NCBI RefSeq assembly: GCF_001679785.1
Contig: NZ_CP016289.1
Location: 434,001-498,000 of the forward strand
Length of the DNA stretch: 64,000 nucleotides
Direction of reading: 5' to 3'
Origin: Rhizobium leguminosarum
GTDB lineage: Bacteria; Pseudomonadota; Alphaproteobacteria; Rhizobiales; Rhizobiaceae
Below, in pieces: positions 42,631 through 50,939 of this stretch. The notes beneath the pieces were generated by a model that was not told the origin of the DNA, did not search any database, and was given only the letters and a program-made list of their open reading frames with translations. Position 1 is the first letter of the stretch, and every line of letters begins with the position of its first letter. A program made the translations under genes and the position numbers.

Positions 42631-44525
42631 ACGAACATGTCCAGTTTTTCGATCTCGCCGTCGTCGTTGAACTCGACGAGCTCGGCGACGAAGCTCGGCA
42701 GGTAGCCGGTGAAGGCATGCACGGCCTGGCCGCCGGCGCGGCCGACGAGATTGAAGATCGGCTCGACGATGATGAGGCCGGTATCTGGATCGATGCCTAT
42801 CACCTCTGATATCTCGGTGACGGCACGCCGGCCATTCGCCAGGCGGTTGAGCTGCACGACGAGCTCGACGGCGGCAACGATCTGCTGGCGGATCGCCATG
42901 ACAGGCAGCGAACTCTGGCCCTGCAGCACCATCACCTCCAGGCGGGTCATCATGTCCTGCGGCGTGTTCGCGTGCGCCGTCGTCATCGAGCCGGCATGGC
43001 CGGTGTTCATCGCCTGGAGCATGTCGATCGCCTCCGCACCACGGCATTCGCCAACGATGATGCGGTCGGGACGCATGCGCAGCGCGTTGCGCACGAGGTC
43101 GCGGATGGTCACGCTGGTCTCGGACTCTGCCGTCTTCGGCCGCGATTGCAGATAGACGACATGGATGCCGTCGAGCTGCAGTTCGGACGTGTCCTCGACG
43201 GCAACGACGCGCTCGCCGACCGGGATGAATTGCGACAGGCTGTTCAAGAGCGTCGTCTTGCCGGAGCCTGTGCCGCCTGAGACAACGATGTTCTTGCGTG
43301 AACGAACCGCCGCCTCGAGGAAGGCGCGCATCGGCTCGCTGAGCGCGCCGGCGGTGACCAGCTTGCTGATATCGAGCCGCGACTTGCCGCCGAACTTGCG
43401 GATGGTCAGACAAGCGCCCTTGACCGCCAGCGGCGGAATGACGGCGTTGACGCGCGAGCCATCCGGCATGCGGAAGTCGGCCATCGCCTCGCTCTCGTTG
43501 ATCGAGCGGTTGGAATCGACGGCGATGCGCTCGATCACCTTCATCAGCTGCCGCTCATTGGCGAAGGCGAAGGGATAACGCTCCAGCAGGCCGAATTTTT
43601 CGACGTAGATCTCGTCGTAGCGCGTCACCATGATTTCCGAGATGACGTCGAGATCCATCAGCTCGGAGATCGTCCCCCAGCGATACATCAGCTCCTCGAT
43701 ATTGGAGCGCAGGTGCATATGGGCGATCTCGTAACGGTCGCCGGCGTTGAAAAGAGCCTGCCTGGACTGGAAGGCGGCGCTGAACCGCGTATCGAGCTGG
43801 GCGAAGTCCGAGCGGGTGGATTCGAAGTTCAGCTTGAGCTGCAGCGCCGAAATCAGCGCCTTGCCGACGTCGAAGAGGCGGCGATTGTCCTGCTCCTCGC
43901 GCGACAGGCTTGCGGCATTCGACGAGGCGTCGCGCCGCCCCGTGCGGGCAATGCGTTTGGCCAGCCACCGATAGACGGCGTTCTTGATGACAAGGATGAC
44001 GAGATCTTGCGGTGCAGCGTCGAGCGCCTCCTTGATGAACATGTCGAGGCGCTCGCGGATTCGGTTTCGCGTGTCCTCGCGGCCGAAATCGGAAGATTTC
44101 ACCAGCCGGTCATATTGCGTGTCCTTCAGTAGGCGCTCGTGGATTTCCATCTGCAGGGCGAGCACACGTTCCTGGTCGGGAAACTGCGTGACCGCTTCGG
44201 CCACCGCCGCCGGCTCGACGAGCTCGATCGTGACGTTCGGCACCCAGATCGACATGCCGGCCGATACCGCGACCGGCGTGCCGGCCCGAAGCGGCTGATC
44301 GTCGACGCGCGTCGGGTTGCGGCCGTGATGCTGCACCGACCAACCCTGGCCCGACTTCCGCAGCACGAATTGCGGCGAGGAGACGTGGCTGCCGCGCAGG
44401 CGCACGACGCCCGCGCCGGCAGGCAGCGTCAGCGTGCTGCTTTCGCCGACGAAATAGGTCTCGTTCGCCGAGAGCGGGATGACCTCCCGACCGCTGCCGT
44501 CCTCATAGGAAATCTTCAACAGCAT
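42627..44525 (-). CDS. tadA: TadA/CpaF secretion ATPase with N-terminal FHA-like domain
   Basis: 632 residues, longer than the usual 450-500. The first 110 residues form an FHA-like fold (YFVGESSTLTLPAG, RLRGSHVSSPQFVLRK, GRNPTRVDDQPLRAG). The ATPase has Walker A VSGGTGSGKTTLLNSL, an Asp box VVAVEDTSELQLDG, Walker B RIIVGECRG, and a His box MTTAHANTPQDM. It powers assembly of the Flp-type pilus or secretion. The FHA fusion suggests control by phosphothreonine binding. It follows cpaB by 20 bp. Confidence 0.92.
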   Translation of the reverse strand: MLLKISYEDGSGREVIPLSANETYFVGESSTLTLPAGAGVVRLRGSHVSSPQFVLRKSGQGWSVQHHGRNPTRVDDQPLRAGTPVAVSAGMSIWVPNVTIELVEPAAVAEAVTQFPDQERVLALQMEIHERLLKDTQYDRLVKSSDFGREDTRNRIRERLDMFIKEALDAAPQDLVILVIKNAVYRWLAKRIARTGRRDASSNAASLSREEQDNRRLFDVGKALISALQLKLNFESTRSDFAQLDTRFSAAFQSRQALFNAGDRYEIAHMHLRSNIEELMYRWGTISELMDLDVISEIMVTRYDEIYVEKFGLLERYPFAFANERQLMKVIERIAVDSNRSINESEAMADFRMPDGSRVNAVIPPLAVKGACLTIRKFGGKSRLDISKLVTAGALSEPMRAFLEAAVRSRKNIVVSGGTGSGKTTLLNSLSQFIPVGERVVAVEDTSELQLDGIHVVYLQSRPKTAESETSVTIRDLVRNALRMRPDRIIVGECRGAEAIDMLQAMNTGHAGSMTTAHANTPQDMMTRLEVMVLQGQSSLPVMAIRQQIVAAVELVVQLNRLANGRRAVTEISEVIGIDPDTGLIIVEPIFNLVGRAGGQAVHAFTGYLPSFVAELVEFNDDGEIEKLDMFV

Positions 44526-44545
44526 GGCTCATTCCCCCGCGCCGG

Positions 44546-45502
44546 TCACATGCGCGTCCAGTTGATGCTCGGCAGGTCCTCGACGGTATTGTCGGCCGGA
44601 TTGCGCAGCACGAGGTTCAGGCTGCCGTTCGATTGGCCCATGGCAAAAATCAGCATTTCGGCTTCCGACGGCGTCACTTCGACGGTCACATTGTTGTACG
44701 TACTGTTGGCCTTGGTGACCGCGCCCTCCGCCGTCGTCGCCGCGCCGACGGCCAGCACTTTGACATTCTGCAGGAAGGTGCGGGTGACGACGCGGGTGCG
44801 CGAGCTTATGCCGAGTTTATAATCCTGCGCCTGTTTGCGGTAGGCGTTGACATCGTTCTCGTCGGCGCCCGGATACTGGGTGAGATAGTTCTTCAGCATC
44901 TGCTCGACGGGCGACTGCGGCTGGGCTGGAGCCTGCGGCTGTCCTGCTGTGGCCGGCGCCTGACCAGGGACGGCAGGCTGGCCTGGCACGGCAGCGGGCT
45001 GGCCGGGCGCTCCCGGTTGGGCCGCTGCGGCCGGCGCCACGGGCTCGACCGGTTCGTCGACCGTGCCGATGATATCGACATAGCTGCCTGGTTCGACGAA
45101 ATGGCCGACGGCCGCGGCCGCGTTGACGGGAAGGGTCAGCGCCCGCTTACCCGGCGCGATCATCGTCGTAAGGCGTCCGCCGTCGGTATCGTCGAAATAC
45201 TGGAAGAGCAGCACGGAGCCTGCCGGAATATCGCTCGCAGCCGTCCTGTCCTTCAGCCATTCCTGATAGGCGCTGGCGGCAGGCACCGCGAGTTTGGCGA
45301 GCGCCCCGAAGCTTTCCGGCAGCATCACCGGCTCGGCAAGCATGTCGGGTGTGATCGCCTGTCCTCGCGTGACCTTCCTGTCGGGCTGGAGCCGAATGAA
45401 GGCATAGGCCGTCTGCTCGTTCTTGACGCTCTCGGTCCAGAAGTAGAGCAGAACGCCGGTGATGAGCCCGACGATGACAGCCGCGATGAGCTTCCAGTTC
45501 AT
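44546..45502 (-). CDS. cpaB: Flp pilus assembly protein CpaB (RcpC)
   Basis: 318 residues. It has one N-terminal membrane helix (LIAAVIVGLITGVLLYFW), an SAF-type domain (VTRGQAITPDMLAEPVMLPE, GSVLLFQYF) and the CpaB core (GKRALTLPVNAAAAVGHFVE, GSYVDIIGTV). A Pro/Ala/Gly/Gln-rich linker of about 50 residues is inserted in the middle. It normally works with the secretin CpaC, which is missing here. The start overlaps the stop of the previous gene by ATGA. Confidence 0.9.
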   Translation of the reverse strand: MNWKLIAAVIVGLITGVLLYFWTESVKNEQTAYAFIRLQPDRKVTRGQAITPDMLAEPVMLPESFGALAKLAVPAASAYQEWLKDRTAASDIPAGSVLLFQYFDDTDGGRLTTMIAPGKRALTLPVNAAAAVGHFVEPGSYVDIIGTVDEPVEPVAPAAAAQPGAPGQPAAVPGQPAVPGQAPATAGQPQAPAQPQSPVEQMLKNYLTQYPGADENDVNAYRKQAQDYKLGISSRTRVVTRTFLQNVKVLAVGAATTAEGAVTKANSTYNNVTVEVTPSEAEMLIFAMGQSNGSLNLVLRNPADNTVEDLPSINWTRM

Positions 45503-46425
45503 GGTGTTATTCCCCCTACGAAGGGTTGCCTGATTTGAATGACCTCGACGGTTCGGCCGTCGGTTTTGCTGCGAGTGTAAAGAACATTGGCCTCGACGCT
45601 GCCGCGCCGGCCATAAAGGGCAGTGACCCCGCCCCGCTGCGCCGGCGGCGTCTCGATGGTGAAGCCATCGCGGGCAAGCAGATCGGCGCGCTGATCGGAC
45701 CAGCGCACGGCCGACAGCGTGCCTTTCGACACGACCGTGCGTGACGTGTGGCCCTTGTCGCGATCGCCGATATCGCTCAGCACCTCGACACCGGCCGGCG
45801 GACGCAGCGACTGCGGCAGCTTGGTGACATCGGCAGGTGCTGCAAAGGCCGGCAGCGTCGAGGCAACATCGTCGAAGCGGCTCATCAGCACCTCGGTCAT
45901 CGGCGCATCGGCCGGCCTGCGGATCATGATCGTGACGCCCGGGATGGGCGCTCTCGCCGAGGGATTTGCAGGGTCCTGCCGTCTGAGATAATCGAGGGCA
46001 GCCTCGCCGTCGCCGTCGAAGAATCGCACCACCACGGCGAGATCGTCGCGGATGCGGCTCGTCTTCGGGACGATCAGCATGTTGGCGGCAATGACGGCGG
46101 TCAGTTCTTCCTTGTCGTTGCTTTTCGGCAGGGCGGGCCGGGTATTGACGGCCAGCACCCGCAGCCACTCGTCGGTGATATCGGAAATGCTGCGATCGCT
46201 CTGATAGGGCGTGAATTCAAGCGGCTGGCCGTTGATGACGAGATCGCGCGGCGCGCGTTCCGGCGCGCCAAGGATGCCGGCCAGCATCGAATTCAGCGTC
46301 ACCCTCAAATCCTTGTAGATCTCGGCTCGAACAGGTGTGGCCGCGGCGGCGGCAAGCCCGATGACGAGCACCAAAGCGGCGAGATGGCTGGCAAAACGAA
46401 AGGAGATGCGCGGGCCCCGTCTCAT
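45499..46425 (-). CDS. Exported 308-aa protein of the Tad operon, unknown function
   Basis: It starts at 46425 one base after the tadE stop, and has a signal peptide (SHLAALVLVIGLAAAAATPVRA). The mature part has no secretin motif, no membrane helix and no repeats. It contains RDLVINGQPLEFTPYQS, VVVRFFDGDGEAALDYL and VSKGTLSAVRWSDQRADLL, the last of which resembles small periplasmic domains of pilus assembly proteins. Its place where a secretin (cpaC) normally lies, next to cpaB, hints that it helps export without being a pore. Confidence 0.6.
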   Translation of the reverse strand: MRRGPRISFRFASHLAALVLVIGLAAAAATPVRAEIYKDLRVTLNSMLAGILGAPERAPRDLVINGQPLEFTPYQSDRSISDITDEWLRVLAVNTRPALPKSNDKEELTAVIAANMLIVPKTSRIRDDLAVVVRFFDGDGEAALDYLRRQDPANPSARAPIPGVTIMIRRPADAPMTEVLMSRFDDVASTLPAFAAPADVTKLPQSLRPPAGVEVLSDIGDRDKGHTSRTVVSKGTLSAVRWSDQRADLLARDGFTIETPPAQRGGVTALYGRRGSVEANVLYTRSKTDGRTVEVIQIRQPFVGGITP

Positions 46426-46426
46426 C

Positions 46427-47074
46427 TTATTTCGCTCCCGGAAAGACGCCGTCGAACAGATCGCCAGAATCGCTGGCCACGCCGCGGATTTCCCGGCGCA
46501 GGGTCGGATCGTAGCCTCGGCGCGTGGTATCGTTGTTGTGGGAGGCAAACAGTGTCGAGTCATCCACCGTGAACGCGTCCTTCCAGCGGAGGCTCCTGAT
46601 GGTATCGAGATCGTCGGAATCCCTGAACTTGTAGACTCGATCGGCCGTCGCGGTGACGAGCTGCGGCTTCTCATTGGCGAGGTCGCCGACCATGTCGCCG
46701 AAATCGCGGCCGTCGCTCTTCCAGGTCTTCTGTACGTCGTCCCAGACAAAGGTGCGCTGAGGGTCGCCGCCGCCTTCATGCGATGGTGTGCGTGAGCAGC
46801 TCATGGCGTCGCGTCCCGGCAGGGCCGGCAGAGCCGGGATCGGAAAGACGTTCGAGAAATCCGACGTGCAATCCAGCCCATTCGCCTCGGCAAAGGCGGC
46901 GTTGCGCATCGCCACCATGGTTCCGACCTTCTTGGTGGAAATCTTGTTCGCATGGATGACGAAAATCACGATCAGCAGGATGACCGGCGCAGCGAGCACG
47001 AATTCAATCGAGGCGAGACCGCGCCTATCGCGGTGCAGCCGCATCAGCAGCCCGCGGCCGGGAGGACCGCTCAT
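46427..47074 (-). CDS. TadE-like pseudopilin
   Basis: About 215 residues from the ATG at 47074 (five bases after the upstream stop). The N-terminus has RLHRDRRGLASIEFVLAAPV and a membrane helix (ILLIVIFVIHANKI), the typical TadE leader with processing Gly-x-x-Ser-x-Glu. The rest is polar with two Cys and an acidic C-terminus. It should be processed by the prepilin peptidase at 49519-50082. Confidence 0.8.
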   Translation of the reverse strand: MSGPPGRGLLMRLHRDRRGLASIEFVLAAPVILLIVIFVIHANKISTKKVGTMVAMRNAAFAEANGLDCTSDFSNVFPIPALPALPGRDAMSCSRTPSHEGGGDPQRTFVWDDVQKTWKSDGRDFGDMVGDLANEKPQLVTATADRVYKFRDSDDLDTIRSLRWKDAFTVDDSTLFASHNNDTTRRGYDPTLRREIRGVASDSGDLFDGVFPGAK

Positions 47075-47078
47075 AGGC

Positions 47079-48719
47079 TCAGTGTGTGTTGACGGCAGCC
47101 CAGGCATTGGCTCCTCCTCGGTCGAAGACGCGGGTCAGGCCGGTAAAACTATCGGCCGCCGGGCTTTGCTTGATGGTGTTGGAAACTTGGCCGATATCGT
47201 CGGCGAGTGTCGCGGGGGCAAGCGATGCCAGCCAGTCCTGCGTGTAGAGGTCGAAGGCCGTGTAGTTGTGGACCCAGCTCTGCGCCAAGGCGTAGGCGGA
47301 CGGCGTCTTGTCCTTGAAGATGCGGATCTGCAGCCTGGCGCGCGGGGCGCGGGAAACGATCGCCAGCGTCTGGTAGTCGTCGAGCTGCTCGCCGCCGAAG
47401 GGCGTGAAGTTAAACGGTATGCGTCCTTTCAGCCAGTAAGGCTTCGGGAAGGAGATGACAGGCAGGGGAGCACCCGCCACGGAAATCGCGCCACCGGCTG
47501 GGCCGCAGACCTGATTCCAGATCATGTCGAACTTGCGGGTGAAATCGTTCTCGTCTTTTGTCTGCTTGTCGGAATAGCGCGGTGGCTTGTCGATAGGCAG
47601 CTGGAAGGGGTTCACGATGCCGAACTCGATGCCGAAGAGTTCCTCGGCGATATAGAAGCTGCCATCGAGCAGCAATTCCTGCCACCAGCTGAGATCGCCA
47701 AATTGCTCGATGATCGCCTTGAACGGGACCTTGCTCAGATAGGCCGGGCCGAAAGCTTCATAAAAGATGTAGAAGTCCACTAAAGCATCGTCGATGCCGC
47801 TCTCGTGGTTGACCCAGTCGCGGATATGGCTGCCGTCGGCGCCGCCTGCGGTCAACGGGCCCTTGCCGTTGGGGAAGCCACGCTTGGCAAACTCGCCGCG
47901 CATGAGGAGCGGGTCCTGCCCTTGCGTGCCCTTGCTCATTGCCAGGCACATTTCAGCATAGGCCGCAGCGGGATTGATGCCGTCGCGATCGACCGGCAGG
48001 TTGCCGCCGGCGCCCTCTCCGGCGTCGTTGCAGGATTCGCACGGCGGGTGGAAGACGACATGATCCGACTTGTTCAGGCGCACCAGATGCAGGGCTTCGT
48101 TGCCGACCCGCTGCGGAAAACTCTCGACGAGGTAGTCGTTGAGATCGTTCATGGCATCAATGATGTCGCTGGACTTATTGATGAGATCCCACGGATCATA
48201 TTTGTGTTGAGCGATGCCCACATATGCAAGCGCTTTGGTGGCTCCTATCGCCCGGACCCCCTGGAACGCCAGGCAAGCACCGTAGATGATGCCGCCGACG
48301 ATCGGGACCTTCTGCCAGCCGGGGCAATGGGGCATCGGCGGCATCGGCGGCAAAAGGGATGCCGGCCCGAAGCCTTCGGTGAAGGAATATTGGGCGAGTT
48401 TTGCCAGAATGGCGGCCGAGCGCAGGGCCAGTTCCGCCGTCGTCAGCTGGAAGGCGACCGAGGTCGCCATGACGACGGTTGCCTGCGAGGAGGCGACGTT
48501 GTTCATCGCCATGATGTTGAGATAGCGGGCTTCCCAGTCGGCATGGACGAGCGCTGCGGCATCCGCCGTGTCCTGCGTGCGCTGCTTGTCGTAGATCATC
48601 TGTCCGGTATTCAGGATCCAGACGATCATCAGGGCGAGCGCGATCGTCATGTAGAGGATGATCGGCGACAGGAAGCCGCGTTCGTCGCGGTGCAGGCGCT
48701 TGATGAGGGTCGATGTCAT
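47079..48719 (-). CDS. TadG-like pilus-associated protein
   Basis: 546 residues from the ATG at 48719, which overlaps the stop of the previous TadE-like gene by ATGA. The start RLHRDERGFLSPIILYMT and helix IALALMIVWILNTGQMIYDK with QDTADAAALVHADW are characteristic of TadG. The long C-terminal part is exported, without a recognised von Willebrand domain. It may be a minor pilin or an adhesin tip. Confidence 0.78.
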   Translation of the reverse strand: MTSTLIKRLHRDERGFLSPIILYMTIALALMIVWILNTGQMIYDKQRTQDTADAAALVHADWEARYLNIMAMNNVASSQATVVMATSVAFQLTTAELALRSAAILAKLAQYSFTEGFGPASLLPPMPPMPHCPGWQKVPIVGGIIYGACLAFQGVRAIGATKALAYVGIAQHKYDPWDLINKSSDIIDAMNDLNDYLVESFPQRVGNEALHLVRLNKSDHVVFHPPCESCNDAGEGAGGNLPVDRDGINPAAAYAEMCLAMSKGTQGQDPLLMRGEFAKRGFPNGKGPLTAGGADGSHIRDWVNHESGIDDALVDFYIFYEAFGPAYLSKVPFKAIIEQFGDLSWWQELLLDGSFYIAEELFGIEFGIVNPFQLPIDKPPRYSDKQTKDENDFTRKFDMIWNQVCGPAGGAISVAGAPLPVISFPKPYWLKGRIPFNFTPFGGEQLDDYQTLAIVSRAPRARLQIRIFKDKTPSAYALAQSWVHNYTAFDLYTQDWLASLAPATLADDIGQVSNTIKQSPAADSFTGLTRVFDRGGANAWAAVNTH

Positions 48720-49513
48720 AGCAGGTTCACCTCCGCCGTCGAGATCGTGTAGTAGCGGCCGTCTTTCCTCTGGCCGCGGGCAAAGACCCAGCCGGCATAT
48801 TCGAGCAGCAGGAAGCGCGCTTCCACCTTGGCGGTGACCGGCACATGCGGCGAGCGGTTGATGGCGGCATAGAGCGCCATCGGCGCGCGCTCGACGGTCA
48901 CGGTGACGTTCTGCGGGTCGAACATGTAGCGGGCCTGGTTGCGCATCGCGCGCCAGTTCTTCGACAGGCCCGAGGCATCGGCAAGGCTTTTCAGCGCATC
49001 TTCCGGCGGCTGGCAGGCACCGACGCATTTCAGCTGGTCGTAGGGTGCGGCCGGGATCAGCGCCAGGCGGGCGGCAAGATCGGCCTTGCCGGCGGCAGCA
49101 TCGTCGTCGCAGGTCCTGGCGTCGATCAAGCTCCGGATGGTGATCGGCAGGGCCGGGCAGAAATAGACACGGGCGCTGCGCGCCGCCGCATAGGCGGCAT
49201 AGTGGGTGAAGAGGTGGTTCTTGGCCAGGATCGTGAACTGGAAGACCACGAACATGAAGAAGACGAAGACCGGTGTCACGAGAACGAAATCCATCATCGT
49301 CGTGCTGCCGGAGATGTCGCCGTGCAGCTCCGATATCCGGCGCCGGCGGGCGGAAAGCCGCGGCAGCAGCAGCATCGAGGCAAGCAGCATCATGGCGATC
49401 GCAAAGGTACCGAGGAGCGCGCCGTGATCCTGAGGGACCCAGAAGGTCCGCGAGTGCAGGATCGAACTCCAGAAGGCGCCGTCGAAGATGGGGCGTTCGA
49501 GTTCAGCGCGCAT
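48716..49513 (-). CDS. TadE-family protein with an extra N-terminal membrane segment
   Basis: 265 residues from the ATG at 49513. A first hydrophobic stretch at about 32-50 (LLGTFAIAMMLLASMLLLPRL) precedes the TadE-type segment (STTMMDFVLVTPVFVFFMFV) at about residue 72-95. The canonical Gly-x-x-x-x-Glu is not clear. The C-terminal half has four Cys (CPALP, CDDD, CVGAC) that may form disulfides in the periplasm. The gene starts five bases after the prepilin peptidase stop. Confidence 0.7.
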   Translation of the reverse strand: MRAELERPIFDGAFWSSILHSRTFWVPQDHGALLGTFAIAMMLLASMLLLPRLSARRRRISELHGDISGSTTMMDFVLVTPVFVFFMFVVFQFTILAKNHLFTHYAAYAAARSARVYFCPALPITIRSLIDARTCDDDAAAGKADLAARLALIPAAPYDQLKCVGACQPPEDALKSLADASGLSKNWRAMRNQARYMFDPQNVTVTVERAPMALYAAINRSPHVPVTAKVEARFLLLEYAGWVFARGQRKDGRYYTISTAEVNLL

Positions 49514-49518
49514 TGCTG

Positions 49519-50082
49519 TTACCTCACGAGTGAAAGAGGGGTGAAATCGGGCATGAAAAGGCACCAGAGAAGTCCGAGAGCAGCGGCAACGCCGAAGCGG
49601 ACGGTATGATGGGTTTCGCGCGGCTTCAGCACCAAAGCGGCATCGCGGAAACCGGCAGGCAGGAGAAGCGCAAACAGTCCGACCGTTCGGGCCAGCACGC
49701 TCCACTGAACGCGCCGCGCCATGGAGAAAACGGCGATCACGCCGCCGGCCATCAGCGATGCAAGGGTGACGTCGATGGCGGGCCAGAGGCCGAGAATGGC
49801 GCCGAGCGCCGCCATCAGCTTGACGTCGCCGCCGCCGCAGCTTCCGGCTGCGAAGGCGATGATGAAGATCAGGCCGGCTGCAAGGAGGCCTGCGAAGGCA
49901 AGCCCTACTCCTGCGAGACCGCCGCTGACTGCCGCCAACATGAACCCGCCAAGCAGGCAGGGATAGGTAACGGCGTTCGGGATATGACCGTGGCGATGGT
50001 CGAGCACCGCCGCGATCATGGTGCAGGCGACGGCAAGAGCCGCCGCCGCTGGCATCAGGGTCAGATCATAGGTCGTATCCAT
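49519..50082 (-). CDS. Prepilin peptidase (TadV/CpaA type)
   Basis: A polytopic membrane protein of 187 residues with the two Asp signatures of type IV prepilin peptidases, in DHRHGHIPN (first catalytic Asp) and GGGDVKLMAALG (second). It would cleave the leader of the Flp pilin and TadE/G proteins. The ATG at 50082 lies 13 bp after the pilin stop. Confidence 0.88.
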   Translation of the reverse strand: MDTTYDLTLMPAAAALAVACTMIAAVLDHRHGHIPNAVTYPCLLGGFMLAAVSGGLAGVGLAFAGLLAAGLIFIIAFAAGSCGGGDVKLMAALGAILGLWPAIDVTLASLMAGGVIAVFSMARRVQWSVLARTVGLFALLLPAGFRDAALVLKPRETHHTVRFGVAAALGLLWCLFMPDFTPLSLVR

Positions 50083-50095
50083 GATCCCGACCCGC

Positions 50096-50299
50096 TTATT
50101 GACCCGGCTCAGGAATTCTCTCGGCATCCGAGAGCGCCGTGTTCTTTTCGTTGAACCATTCGCCGATCTGTTTGCCGAATGCGAGCAGGATCAGCATCAG
50201 CGGAATGACGATCAGGGCGACTGCCAGGACGATCTGGGCCATGTCGCCGCGTTCGTCCTTGTGAAGTGCAATTGCGAGAGTCTTGAGTTTGCCAAACAT
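50096..50299 (-). CDS. Flp-family pilin, first gene of the Tad operon
   Basis: 67 residues from the ATG at 50299 (GGAGTAATCAC upstream). A short basic leader (KLKTLAIALHKDERGD) precedes a hydrophobic helix (IVLAVALIVIPLMLILLAFG) and a short polar tail. The leader ends in Arg-Gly-Asp, and the position and size fit a Flp pilin processed by the neighbouring peptidase. The Glu at +5 and Tyr of classical Flp are not evident, so it is an atypical pilin. Confidence 0.72.
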   Translation of the reverse strand: MFGKLKTLAIALHKDERGDMAQIVLAVALIVIPLMLILLAFGKQIGEWFNEKNTALSDAERIPEPGQ

Positions 50300-50807
50300 G
50301 TGATTACTCCTCATTCTCAGGTTTGTTTCGGTTAGAAGCCCTGGTGAAGGTGAAGCAAGCATACGCCATCGATCCGAACGAGCATGTTGCTCGATCCAAT
50401 GATATTTTCTGCTTCAGCTTATCTTCCCCGGCGGCCAACGTTTGTTGAGCAACACCATTAAGACCCAAGAGTGCGCCCAAGGCCAGCCCTCCGTCAAGCA
50501 AACGAAACGAAGGGTTCCAATTGTCTTGGAGGCATCGCCGGCAAAATCGCAGTTGACGACGGGTTTTTTCAACTAACCGATTGAACAGGCTGCAGTTTTA
50601 CCTGAAGAGACGAAGTTTTGGACGGCCTTTTGAAGCTTCGTCTACTGCTCCATAATTGGTCAATTCTTTCAAAGCGATAGGAGAAACGGCGTGCGGCGGC
50701 CATAATGGCTGCCTCAGCGGGGCCCGGCCATGGCGTTGTTTGGCGATCTGGATTAAGCTTTCCTCAAATGGTGGGTATTGCCAACCAGTCGATCCGGAGA
50801 GAAAACG
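50300..50807. other. Divergent promoter region with an inverted repeat
   Basis: No convincing gene. It must hold promoters for the pilin operon (leftward) and the peptide-CpaF genes (rightward). AGACGAAG (50608-50615) and CTTCGTCT (50636-50643) form an eight-base inverted repeat, possibly a regulator site or hairpin. The reverse-strand ORF at 50304-50501 looks like a shadow. Confidence 0.5.
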
Positions 50808-50939
50808 ATGGAAACGATGAGCAGCATCTTAATACTTGCATTGGTCCTCATTCCATTGATGATGTTCTTTCCGAGCGCGGTTCAGATGATGGCGACGCTG
50901 TTCGGCATGAGCACGGTCCTGGTCGGGATGCCGCTCTGA
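50808..50939 (+). CDS. Hydrophobic 43-aa peptide coupled to the CpaF-like ATPase
   Basis: The ATG at 50808 follows GGAGAGAAAACG. The peptide begins METMSSILILALVLIPL and ends VLVGMPL, and is almost wholly hydrophobic with seven Met after the first and no charge except an early Glu. Its TGA overlaps the ATG of the ATPase (CTCTGATGA), so the two are translationally coupled. It is too short for a pilin, but could be a membrane anchor or a minor subunit for the ATPase. No family is recognised. Confidence 0.6.
   Translation: METMSSILILALVLIPLMMFFPSAVQMMATLFGMSTVLVGMPL

Noticed and set aside
42526..43413. 295-codon minus-strand ORF in another frame of tadA
   Set aside because: Arg/His-rich shadow of tadA, extending through the RIME repeat.
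45499..46425. Secretin CpaC
   Set aside because: No secretin beta-domain motif and too short. It has only a signal peptide and soluble domains.
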